A DNA stretch of 64,000 nucleotides, taken from NCBI GenBank assembly GCA_008711295.1, contig VUYV01000405.1:216547-280546 (forward strand), in the 5' to 3' direction. Below the pieces are notes generated by a model. It did not search any database. It was not told where the DNA came from and was given only the letters and a program-made list of their open reading frames with translations. This DNA is from Anarhynchus alexandrinus (Eukaryota; Chordata; Aves; Charadriiformes; Charadriidae). Below are positions 12,801 to 24,800 of this stretch, piece by piece. Position numbers and translations under genes: made by a program. The number at the start of each line of letters is the position of its first letter. Position 1 is the first letter of the stretch.

Positions 12801-15800
12801 TTACATTGTTTCATGAAAGGCACCTGCTTGGCAGGATGGGGGCAAGATAGCCAACATTCTGCTAAGCAAGCAAGGCCAAGCCTCAAGGTCGTGTTATGCT
12901 AACATAATAAATTGTGAAAAGACTTGGAAGAGAGGGAAAGGGGGGGGGGCTCAGGAAGACATGGAGCCTTCATCTCTACGACCACCAAGAAGCAAAGGAA
13001 GAAAGAGGACGACCCCCTAGCAACAAACCGCACAGACACGGAGTACACCACTAAGAAAAATGCTTATACCGGAAGAAGAAGGGTATAAAAACCAAAGATT
13101 TTTGTAACCCAGGTGTAATAAATAACTGAAAGTAATTGGCTGATCCAACCAGTTGCTCATGAGCCATGGGGACATACCAGAAGAGTCTAGCTACAATGTT
13201 ATCTTGAATACATGTTAAACCACAATGTAGCTAGAGATAAAATGTTAATCGGTATGTAAATTTATCACGATATGCTAATTGCTGTAAACCAGTATAGCCG
13301 GGAGACTCTGTAACCGCAGAAGACACCAGCGAAAGCCACTATAAGAAGGGGACTCTGGCGGGGGTAAAGCGCGCACTGTCGGCAGAGTGAGACTCCCGGG
13401 CTGCCCAGCGCTGTTTTGCTTGCTGCCGCTTGCTAAATAAATACTTCAAATTTAATTGGCTCAGTCTCCTCGCCTCTATTTGTAAGACTAACTTATAACA
13501 TCCATAATCCAAGAAGAAATGGTCAGTGACCTGCTGCACCACCTAGACATACACGAGTCCACGGGGTCAGATGGGTTACACCCAAGAGTGCTGAAGGAGT
13601 TGGTGGATGTGCTCACCAGACCACTCTCCATCATTTATCAGCAGTCCTGGCTAACTGGGAAGGTCCCAATGGACTAGAGATTAGCAGATGTGACATTTAT
13701 CTACAAGAAGGGCCAGAAGGAGGATCCAGGGAACTACAGACCTGTCAGTCTGACCTTGGTGCTGGGGAAGGTTATGGAGCAGATCATGTCGAGTGCAATT
13801 ACATATTATTTACAGGACAACCAGACGATCCGGCACAGTCAACACAGGTTCATGAAGGGCAGGTCCTGCTTAACAAACCTGATCTCCTTCTGTGACAAGG
13901 TGACCCACTTGGTGGATGAGGGAAAGGCTGTGGATGTTATTTACCCAGACTTCAGTAAAGCTTTCGATAGTGTTCCCCACAGCATTCTCATGAAAAAACT
14001 GACTACCCGAGGCTTGGACAGTTGTACACTCTGCTGGATCAAACACTGGCTGGATGGCCAGGCCCAGAGAGTGGTGGCAAACAGAGAAATCCAGTTGGTG
14101 GCTGGTCACAAGTGGTGTTCCACAAGGCTCAGTGTTGGGACCGCTCCTGTTTAATATCTTTATTAATGATCTCAACAAGGGGATTGAGAGCACCCTCAGT
14201 AAGTTTGCAGATGACACTAAGTTAGGTGGGAGTGTTGATCTGCTTGAGGATAGGAGGGCTCTACAGAGGGACCTCGATAGGCTGGATTGATGGGCTGAGG
14301 CCAACAGTACGAGTTTCAGCAAGGCCAAGTGCTGAGTCCTGCACTTGGGCCACAATAACACCATGCTATGCTACAGGCCTGGGGAGGAGCAGCTGAAAAG
14401 CTGTCTGGCAGAAAAGGACCTGGGGATGTTGATTGACAGCCAGCTGAACAAGAACCAGTAGTGTGCCCAAGTGGCCAAGGCGGCCAACGGCATCCTGGCC
14501 TGAATCAGGAATAGTGTAGCCAGCAGGGCTAAAGAAGTGATTGTCCCACTGTACTCGGCACTGGTGAGGCCACACCTTGTTCACTTCTGGGCACTGCAGT
14601 ATAAGAAGGATATTGAGGTGCTGGAGAGGGTCCAGAGGAGGGCAACGAAGCTGGTGAAGGGTCTTGAGAATAAATCTTATGAGGAGCGGCTGAGGGACTT
14701 GGGGTTGTTTAGTCTGAAGAAAAGGAGGCTGAGGGGAGACCTTTTGCTCTCTACAGCTACCCAAAAGGAGGTTGCAGAGAGGTGAGCATTGGTCTCTTCT
14801 CACAAGTTACAACCAATAGGACAAGAGCAAATGGTGTCAAGTTGCACCAGGGGAGGTTTAGGTTAGACATTAGGGAAAAAACTTCTACACTGAAAGGGTT
14901 ATCAAAGACTGGAACAAGATGACCAGGGAAGTAGTTGAATACATCCTGGGATGTATTTAAAAGTCATCTAGATATGGTGCTCAGGGACATGGTTTAGAAG
15001 TAGGCCTGGTAGTCAGATAACTGTTGGACCTGATGATCTTAAAGGTCTTTTCCAGACATTATGATTCTATGATTCTTTGCTCCTCTAAGAATGCTGCATT
15101 TGTTCGTGTTATGTTCACACAAGGGCTCTTCAATGTTAGCAATTTGAACCAACTCTCATTCACTACTCAGGGTTAAGTAAAGAGCTACTTAATCTCATGT
15201 GTGTTTTATGTCTTTGAACTCCAAGCAGAAGTCTTTTCTTTTCCTCTGAAGATGTTCTGTATAATGGCATTTAGCTAACACATACTAGAACAACAGGAAA
15301 TACCCAAATATTGTTTTTTTTCTCCTTCTCCAGCTCTCAGGTTCATGGTCACTATCAACTATGGACAGTTGGCACTCCAAAACAAATATTGTACTCTTCC
15401 TTATGTCTAGCTCTAGAGATGAACTAGATCTGTGGGAAAAGGTCTATCATAATAAATGCTTGAAGACACAGTAGTTTACTTACTTTGACTCCACATATTC
15501 TCCAACTTTGATGATCACCCCTCTTCAGCCTACTTTAAAACTTTTAGCACTTAAACATGGAAATATGTATATACATGTATATATACACACATATATACTT
15601 GAACTTAAACATTTCATAATCTAAGCTTCTACATGAAAAGCGATTTTTAAATCATGTAACTGCCCCCAGAATTCCAGCATACCTTTATATCCTTCAAAAT
15701 TTTACCAGTTCCCTCTTCACTGAATCCTAACTCTTTTTTTTGCTGAAGCTAATTCAGAATTAAGTTCTTCTTTATGAGATGCCATTTTCACAATTAAATT

Positions 15801-18800
15801 CTTTTCATTCTGTGAAGTACTCACAGCCTTTACCTCTCCCTGCATTGTGTTCAAAGAAAAAGTATTTTTTGTGAGCCACTTCCATATTCATATACATTGT
15901 ATATTTTCCACACATTCCCAAATTGTATCTACAGTAACTACGATTTTAAGGTTGTGCATGCACCTCACACCATATATGTATTTTACGTAACAAACAGCAT
16001 AAATAATGCAGTTGGCTGGAACTCACACAGCATATTCTGGTAATATAAGCTTGTAATAAATAATCACTACTAAGTTGAGATCAAGCAGCTGTACTCTTAT
16101 TCTGGATAAGAGAAAGACAGAATTGTTGTATGTGATTTCCACCAGGAAGCTGATAACTGACCTTCATGGTTACTGCTACTACTAAGTGGCTATTACAACT
16201 TGAAAGAGACCTACAGAGACAGATAAAAACCACATCCAGCAAATCTGGTACATAGCATATTTGGTTATAGCAGTTATTTATGTTCTTTAAACAGGGATCT
16301 AACAATCTATCTGTATAAGCAACAGGGTCCAGTAGACCACTACACTGGAAGTCAGGCAGCTAAGCTCTGCTGCTGCCTTGTATACATACACTCAATAGTC
16401 TGAAGTACATAATTCTGCATAGGTCATTCAAAGCTATTCCCACCTGATCCATTTTTCTGAGTGATTTCTGAGACAAACCCTGAATGTACAGTATCACCTA
16501 GGCAAATAGCACTGATCCAAACTAGAACTTTTATGCAAATAAAAATACAAATACCAGTAACAATCTCACATTTTGCATTACTACACTCATTCATTTCTGC
16601 TTAAAAAAGAAACATAAGTAATTTTACATAGCAATTATCCTATAATTTCTTTAAATAAGGAGAGATGGCATCCTAAATACATCAGTGCAGCTCAAAGATA
16701 ACAAACGAAAGCCTAATGAAAACCCACTTTTATTACTGAGTAGGTTTTAAAACTAAGAACTACAACCTGTTGTGATTGCTGGTCTATGAAGCAAAGTGTC
16801 AAAGTAATATGAAATATTCTGTAACATCACCATAACTTTGCAAGTAGGATTTTACCATTAGTGATACCAATACTAAAGCTCAGTTATTTTGCCTAACTTG
16901 GAAATCAAATAATTCTATCTCTAAACCATCATTTCTACCTGGTACTGAAAAGCCATCTTCCCTTCCCACTACAAAGGTGCAAGTAGTACAGTATAAGTCA
17001 ACCACCTTGGATTTTTATACCCATATCATACTGTCAGTCAGGATCCCCCAAATCTACATAAGCCTGACACCTAACATTTTTTCCTTTCGTATGCACTCAG
17101 AAACTCTTTTCATATAAGCCCTTTTACTAACACTTATCGCCTCTGTAAGCTAGCCTTAAAAGACAGTAAGCTGGTATATGACAGACAATTACAGCTCTCT
17201 GAAAAAGGGGTCACGTGGGTCCTACTGCTTTCCAAAAGTTCACATTAGGTTATCTGAAGCAAATGGTTCTAGAAGAGATTGAGTAAATATGAGAAAGAGT
17301 CACAGTAAATAAAGATTTCTAAAACAAATATGATACACGACAAATTATTTTCATGCAGTTCTCCAAGACAGCCATAAAGCATGGCAAACATAGTCCTAGT
17401 AGCTCATGGTGGGTTGACTTTGACCAGCTGCGCACCCAGCCACTCTCTCACTCTCCCTCCTCAACAGATCAAAGGGGAGAAAATAAGATGGAAAGAGCTC
17501 ATAGGTGGAGATAAAGACAGGGGTATCACCTATTAACTACTCTCACAGGCAAAACAGACTTGATTTGGGGAAAAACTATTTAATTTAGTGCCATTAAAAT
17601 AGAGTTGGATGGCAAGAAACAAAGACAAACACTGAAACAGCTCCCCCCTGCCTCCCGCCTTTTCTCCCCAGGCTGAATTTTGCTCCTTCATTCCAAACTC
17701 TGCTCTAGCATGGTCTCTTCTATGGGCTGTTTCTTACACTTTTTCTCCCTCACTCCTCACTGGTTGTGCAGCGTTTTGCTGTTTTTTAAATACATTTTTA
17801 CAGCAGTGCCATGCACATGGCTCAGCTATGTCCTGTGGTAGAACCAGCTGTGCCCAGCATGGAGCAGTCCTAGCCTTTTCTGTAAGAAGAGGTCTCCTTA
17901 CAGCTCCCACACTGCCAACACCTTGCCATGTACACCCAATACATACCTTAGGATTCACATCCCAAACCATATCCAGCTTAGAAAAACTGACTGGATTAGG
18001 TTTCCACACATGCTTGCCCTGTTCTTAGTCATTCCAGGCATCTAGCTCTAGCCACTGCTGGAGAAACTACACAAAGATAGACAGACCCTCAAACTGACTC
18101 ACCACAGTCAGTTTTATGCCACAATATTCATCTTCACCTTTTCTTACAGAACTGAAAAGGACGAAATATAGGGTTTTATGTGACACATAAAATTGTATTA
18201 TTTTAAAAAACTAATAATACTATTAAAAAAGAAATTACATACCAGTTTATCAGTAGGGGAAGCCAGTACTGCAAATGGCTGATCAACATTTGCTTCCAGT
18301 TCTTCCAATTCCTCCATTCCTTTCTTCAGGGCTTTGTCTTTTCTTTCTCTCTGGCAGAATGGCTTAAGGTTAGTCTTTTCATGATCATGTTGTTCCTTTG
18401 GCTTGTACGACTCCAACTGTGAAATAAGTTCACCTCTTTCCAGTTGTAAGGCTTCAAGGTCTTTCACATATGCCTCGATTTGATTTTTCAGTTTTGCAGT
18501 GATACCTTGCAGTTCGTTGATTTCTTTCTGATAAGCTACTTCTTTCTCATTCAATGCTTGCACCTGGAAATCAAGTATAGAAACTTTTAACTGAAGACCA
18601 CAAACATCTTGAGCCTGACTTGCATCTCTCTTTTCCCACTCAGTTTGAAGCTCTGCTGCCTTTTTTGTTAAGCACTGCAACTTGGTTGCATCAGCTTCTC
18701 TTTGATCTGCCATTCTCTTCATTTTCATATCTTTCTCGAGAATATTTGCTTCCCTTTCTCTCACAGCATCTTCAAGTTCTTGAACACAAGAAAATGTCAT

Positions 18801-21800
18801 CCTTGCTTCAACCTCTCTCTGAGAAAAACGTTTTCGTAAAAGGCTGTACTCTTCCTGAAGTGCATTGTACTGTGTTCTCAGAGAGGTTAGCTCTGCAACA
18901 TGCTGCTCTGATAACTCTCGTAATTTTTGGCATTTTTTCTCCAAAATGTCCACTTCCATTTTGAACTGCAATTCCTTCTCTTCCAGTTGCTGCTGCAGAG
19001 CTTCTCTAGCAGTTGAGACAAGCTCTAGTTCCTCCTGAAGCTCTCTCACTTTGGAGATTAGCAATGCATTTCTTCTGCTGGGATCAATATCACCCTGACA
19101 ATCTACCAGTCCCTTCCTCAACTCATTCTGAAGATTTTCCACTGGCTTTCCCAATGAAAGTTGATAGAGATCATCTTGATTGTCAGTAACTTCATGACAT
19201 ACTGGTCCAAATTGTGCCAGCTCTCTTTGAAGCTTCTCAATTACTCCATGGAGTTGCTCTACCTCTTCATCTTTGTCCTTATGCAACCTTTCCTGGTCAC
19301 TGCGAAGGTGTTCAACAAGTGATCTGAGTTCTTCAATTTCAGATTTTTGGTCTTCCACAACCTGAGCAAAAGCATAAGGTCCGAGTATTACTGTATATAG
19401 GCAGAATTCCTACTGCACATACAGTTTAAATTAGATCTTCCTTCTGAATCATGCAGACATTAATTCACACATTTAACAGCAGGAAGAATTGCACACTTCA
19501 GGTGGTAGCTACTCAGAATACTCTCTACTTTCCTAAGAGAATTATCAAATAGATTTCATTTACAATAAGATTTTGTATACCTCGCTTCCTTCAAAATCAA
19601 GCAATGAACATATAGTAAGTACTCTTACTTTATTCTCCAGAGTATTCTCTAGCTCGTGCTGGAGCCTCTTCATCTGCTCATTCAAGTGATCGATTTCTTG
19701 ATTCTTTTCTTTAAGTAATGCTTGTGGGAAAGACAAGGCTGAGGAATCACTAATACCCAGGTCCTGATTTTGCTTCACATGAAGTTGTGTTAGATCCTCC
19801 TGATCAGAAAAAACAGCAGTCTCATTAGAAATGACTTACTTTCTCTCCTAACCTAATGGCAGAACAGAACCAACGGCTTTATTTAAATATTCCCCTCCTT
19901 ACTACAATGTTGAACTCAAGAACACAACTACAGCTACTTTGTTTAGATTTGTACCACTTGATTAGATTGCCACAATATTTCTCAACTTTCGAGGTAAGAG
20001 ACTGACAACCAACCAGTTTTCTAACTTGTAACATTTGCTATGGCTGTAGAGGTCGGGAATGCACACAAAACTGTATATAGTGTTTACTAAATGGCAACAC
20101 TGTAGTTCATAATCTGTCAGGGCCAGAAAAAAAGCTAAGCTTTTTATTTAAATCAAATGACTGTAGAAGATAATGCCATAAGCATGAATCTATAGAGGAG
20201 TGAGCGGGTTTTGTTCTATGATAACCAGCATTAGCCTTGTAACAATATTGCAATATTCCCTTGACAAGAGAAACAAAACTAAGTATCTGTTTATAACATC
20301 AGGAGATGAAGACCCCAATAGTTGAGACAGGTCTCTGAAGTTTTAGCTCGTGCACACTAAAGCTAAAAAAACCTACCTTCAGGTGTGCATTCTCTAACTG
20401 AAGTTGGCTGATGCTGGAAGTGCTAAGGTTTTTTTGCATCTCTAACTGCAAGTTCAGCTGCAATATCTCCTCATTTTTACTGATCAAATTATCTTTATAT
20501 TGTTCTATTTGGTCTAATAAGCTTGCAATCTAAAAAAAGAAGAAAATGCGTAGTTGTTTCAATTAAGTCCTCTTATTTAAGCAGAAAAGATAAAACTTCA
20601 TTCATCGCTTTATTTACTGAGAGCAAGTAACTTCAAATTCTGTGATTTAAACTCTCTCTAATCAATTTGCATGAATAAAATACTTGAGACACAAGAAGAG
20701 AGTAAGAAGCTAATGTTCCAGCTCCTCAGCTTTGAAACCTTGAAAGTACTGCAGAGGTGGTCGTTCATTTTCTTTTAAGAAGATCTAATTGCTCATAAAA
20801 GATATGTTAAACCCTGTTCTGAACAATCAAGGCTTGGACACAGATGTAATTTGATATAACAATAAGAGATATGTTAGCAGTTGATGTCTAACGTAATCAC
20901 AAGCAGTTAACACAATCACTATTCTCCTCCTCCTAGAAAACAGAAAGAACACTGCAGTGCTAATCCCAGTAACAGAGCAATCAAAAAAGTTCTAAGCATT
21001 GACTCCTTCAACCTGTAAAAGAGTCAATACTACACATTTCTCTGTTTCTAGCTGTTTGAAAGCTTGAGAGCAAAGAGCTATTTGGAAACACTGATCTTGC
21101 CATCCACAGGTTTTATCATCTCTTGCCTTAGTGGGTAGAGAGGTATAGGGGCTTTGAGAATGAAAAAGGCTTAGTGGCTCCTGATGTCAGACTTCATGAC
21201 TCGGAAGTTTCATCTGTAAGAAATTTGTTTTCATTATCTTACTGCTCTTGAAATAGCAGTTTACAACTAACTGGAGGATCACCCATGTTCTTCTTTGCAC
21301 ATCCTAAACTGAACTGTATGTTACAGATATATACAGATACTAAAATAATTACGTAACATTACATAAACATACAGCAGGGGTGTGTATGTATGTATCTATG
21401 CATTTTAATCCAATAAAAAGTTCTAAATAACATGACACTGCATTTCAGCTTAGCTTGGCACAAGTACTCATTGCTAACATTCTCTGGCTCACAAAGAGAA
21501 GGTCAGATGACACCATATGGGTAATTGTCCCCTCTGTTCTTAAAGGAATTATTGCTCACTCTCAAAGTCAAACAAAAATATAATTGGCTTCAGCTTCACT
21601 TCAACTTTGGAAGGAAAGGAAAATCAGTTTACAACAGATATTGATCAATCAGTCTCAAAGCTGATGTGAATCATCACAAGACAGTTTCCAGTGGGAGGGG
21701 AGACGGATGGGGGATAACAAAACAGAAAAGCAAGAAAAAGGAAAGTTAGTTAACTCCAAAGTGCAGAGAATGCTGAGTAAGAAGACACATTTACTACATT

Positions 21801-24800
21801 AGCTTTGGGTTTTTGAATGGCTTAAATTCCCAGCTACAAGTTTGCACAAAACGTTTCTGCAATTATGTGACTGACTCAAAAGTTCACAGAACCCTACCAA
21901 AACTCTTACCTCACTCTCTTTTGATTGAAGTGCTTCCTGCTCTGCTTGTAACTGCTCCTTCAGTACTGGGGAATAACTGCCATCTGCTGATACTCTGTGC
22001 CTCGCTTCATCCAATTTAGACTGTAGAGCAGAGATCTGAATGAGGTTATTGTACTGTTGCTGTTGCAATGCCTCTTTATCCTGCAAAATATTTTTTATAT
22101 GTTAGAATTAATTGTTGTCAATACATATGTTGTCCTAAATCTGGGTTCTTTACCCAGTGTGCAAGCCAACAACACACAGAGCAGAGGTATTTCTAAGTTT
22201 ATTCCATTAATGTGCAGAAATGGGGTGCTAGTCCCCAAATGGGAGCACACACTAGTTTCAAAAGTCTCCACTTTTATACATTGATTATTACATATTCAAA
22301 CAATACATATTCATTCTTATTCTCTTTATCGATTGGTCAAGATTTCTCCGCTTCCCATGTAAATTAGTGTGCAGACTCTGTCTTCTTCTTCCATTGTTCT
22401 CTTTTGATTAAGTTGTATCATTTGGGTAGGTGGTCAATGAGGCGGTGGTCGCGATCTCCCCCTGCCAGAATTACCTTTTACCTACTTCTCCTCTGATCTT
22501 GGCAGTTCCAAGTGGTTTTCTTGGTTTGCTGACCAGGCCTATGGTTCATCACTCTCTTGACAGGAATACCCTGCTTATCACTACATTGTCTGGTGGTTAG
22601 TTCCTTAACTAAATCGTAGATAGATCATGTCTAGTTACTATTTCTCTATTTTCATATAAGGTAAATAATTAAATAGGGTTGGGGCAGTGCAGAGGACTTG
22701 AGCAGCAGCAGGTTTCCTTGGTTGCTTCAATTACATTTTACATTTCATTTTCCTAGGTTATGTCAATTTTACTACAACATACATACCCATCTAACCAGAA
22801 AAATCCTGCCGAAATACTTCATCATCCCTGGCAAACCCTAGTACAAGAAGTACATAATCCTAATGGCCTATAAAGAAACAGGAATGCAAACCAACTGAAT
22901 GTTTTTTAGCTCACTTGTTTTTACCCCTTTATTTTTTCTACCCCAAGTTTAACAACTTTTTAACAATTTAGCATTCAATTTTATATTATACTTTTCCAAT
23001 TACACAGTGTTTTATAGGTTTAATAATCTAAACATTTTGTTTTTGTAGCCATTTCCAAATTTATTATGATACCATATATTTGCCAAGCTAAATTTAAGAG
23101 GTGGAGACTTAATTTAAGAGATGGAGAGTTTTGGGTAGATCAAAAACCTGCTACAAATACATCACATTAAGTCAGAATGTGAAGCAGCAGCACTAAGTTG
23201 CTGTCAGATCTGTGGTCTGTCAAGCTACCATAGTTTTACTTATTTATTTTAGAAACTACTCCATTGGTCGTCTTTCTCTCACAGTCCTTCTCAGGAGCTG
23301 GGTCAGTCCAAGGAGGAAAGCTTCACTTGGGAAGGTGTCCAAACAGCAGGCATACATATCTGTACTTAATACAGCAAAGGAAAGATGGACAAGAAACCTA
23401 AGGAAGTAACTGCCTTTGCTGTTCAACACTTACTCTCCCCATAGCTCAATACACATACCTCTAACAAAGGGTTATTTTAGACTTCTATGATTTGCCAAAA
23501 AATTATGTAAAATTTAACCATCTTTTCTCTAATCAAAAAGAACTAAGACCCAGAGTACATAGATAATATCTTCTGTTCTTAAAATGAAAGAAGCATCAAT
23601 TAAAAAAAACCCAAATAAATTACAAATTAACACTGTACCGCAGTATTAAAACAGCATGCCCAAGAAGAGGTATTTAATACAGTTCATGTCCATACTAAAT
23701 AGGCCATCTGATTTCCACCCACTAGCCTCAGCCAGTCCCACTGGCTTTCTGCACAGCTCTGGGGGCAGTCCAGGCACACACAGCACACAGGAGAGAAGGA
23801 AATTATAGGGGAGACAGCCAGTTAGGGTACAAAGCTCTGTCATTCACACCTAATTTCACTGGCAGGATGAAAAAAAAAAGGTAATAATTATGAAAGCATC
23901 ACCTGCACTTTTTTTGCATAGGAAAGCACCTAGCACAAAAATATTTTTGTTTGTCCTGAAGGGAAAAATCAAAACTCTTCTTGCCATCACAAGAAACCTA
24001 CAATATTAGTCAGCCCCTCAGGTGTCCTGATCCAATGCATGAAAAGACACACATAACAACAAAACCCAAGCAACAACAGAGCCTTTTTGGTTTATATCAA
24101 CTAAAAATAAGACATTACCTGGACCATTTTAAAGCTCATCTTGATCACTGACAAAAGTAACAATGTGCAAAACCAGAATCCTGCAGAACTGGGCTGCCTT
24201 ACCTCATATGTTCCTGCATTTACAGGACAGTGGAGCTGCATGTGTGCCGTAGCTCACGGGGTCAGCACCACTCTGCACACAAGAATTAAGTTTTGTCCCA
24301 GCACAACCCTAACCAGAAGCATCAATGTTACATATCAACAACCTAAACAACTGAAAGGAACTGGACCAGGAAAAAACAAAGACCTGCTCCATATGCATGA
24401 CAGCAGGATAAATAGATCTGCTAGCTGTGAGTTTAGTCAGTATTCTTCACAAGAAGATACTGTTCCATATTCAAAATTACTCTTTCCAGACCTATTTCTT
24501 ATTTGTGCTAGTCTCCGTTATCAGCAACACTTACATTTTTCAGATGTTGGAATTCGGGGACAATAATCCATAATTGCCATTCACATCAAGAGTATTTTTA
24601 CAGAAAAATTTCATGACAAGCATTCCCAGAGCTCCCCTGGTACTTATTTACTGCACGAAATTGCTTCAAGACAAGCTATTACAACCCCTACAGTTGGCAA
24701 ATTGAGTACTATAACCTTGTATAAAGCTGATGAATTAGTTTCTTGGAAAAAAGAAAAAAACAAACCCCAAAAGTCTGAATTTGTCTTATTTAGGTTTTTT

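Larger units (their letters stand above)
11221..15682 (-). other. PCNT intron 23/24 (4.46 kb)
   Basis: Holds, left to right: a T-rich tract and pyrimidine-rich block of unknown origin (about 11560-12530), a plus-strand CR1 split by a solo LTR (12531-15075), and about 600 bp of AT-rich sequence with an alternating AT/AC tract at about 15565-15600. Confidence 0.6.
22128..22779 (-). mobile_element. Solo LTR, sense, 47 bp from exon 19 acceptor
   Basis: The minus-strand 5' end is TGTTGTAGTAAAATTGACAT and the 3' end is AGGACAACA. It is flanked by a perfect 6-bp duplication TACATA (22122-22127 and 22780-22785), as expected for ERVK/class II integration. TATAAAA on the minus strand (22272-22278) lies about 70 bp upstream of AATAAA (22198-22203), the usual U3-R order. 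No internal retroviral genes. It sits in the PCNT transcription direction, just upstream of exon 19. Confidence 0.9.
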
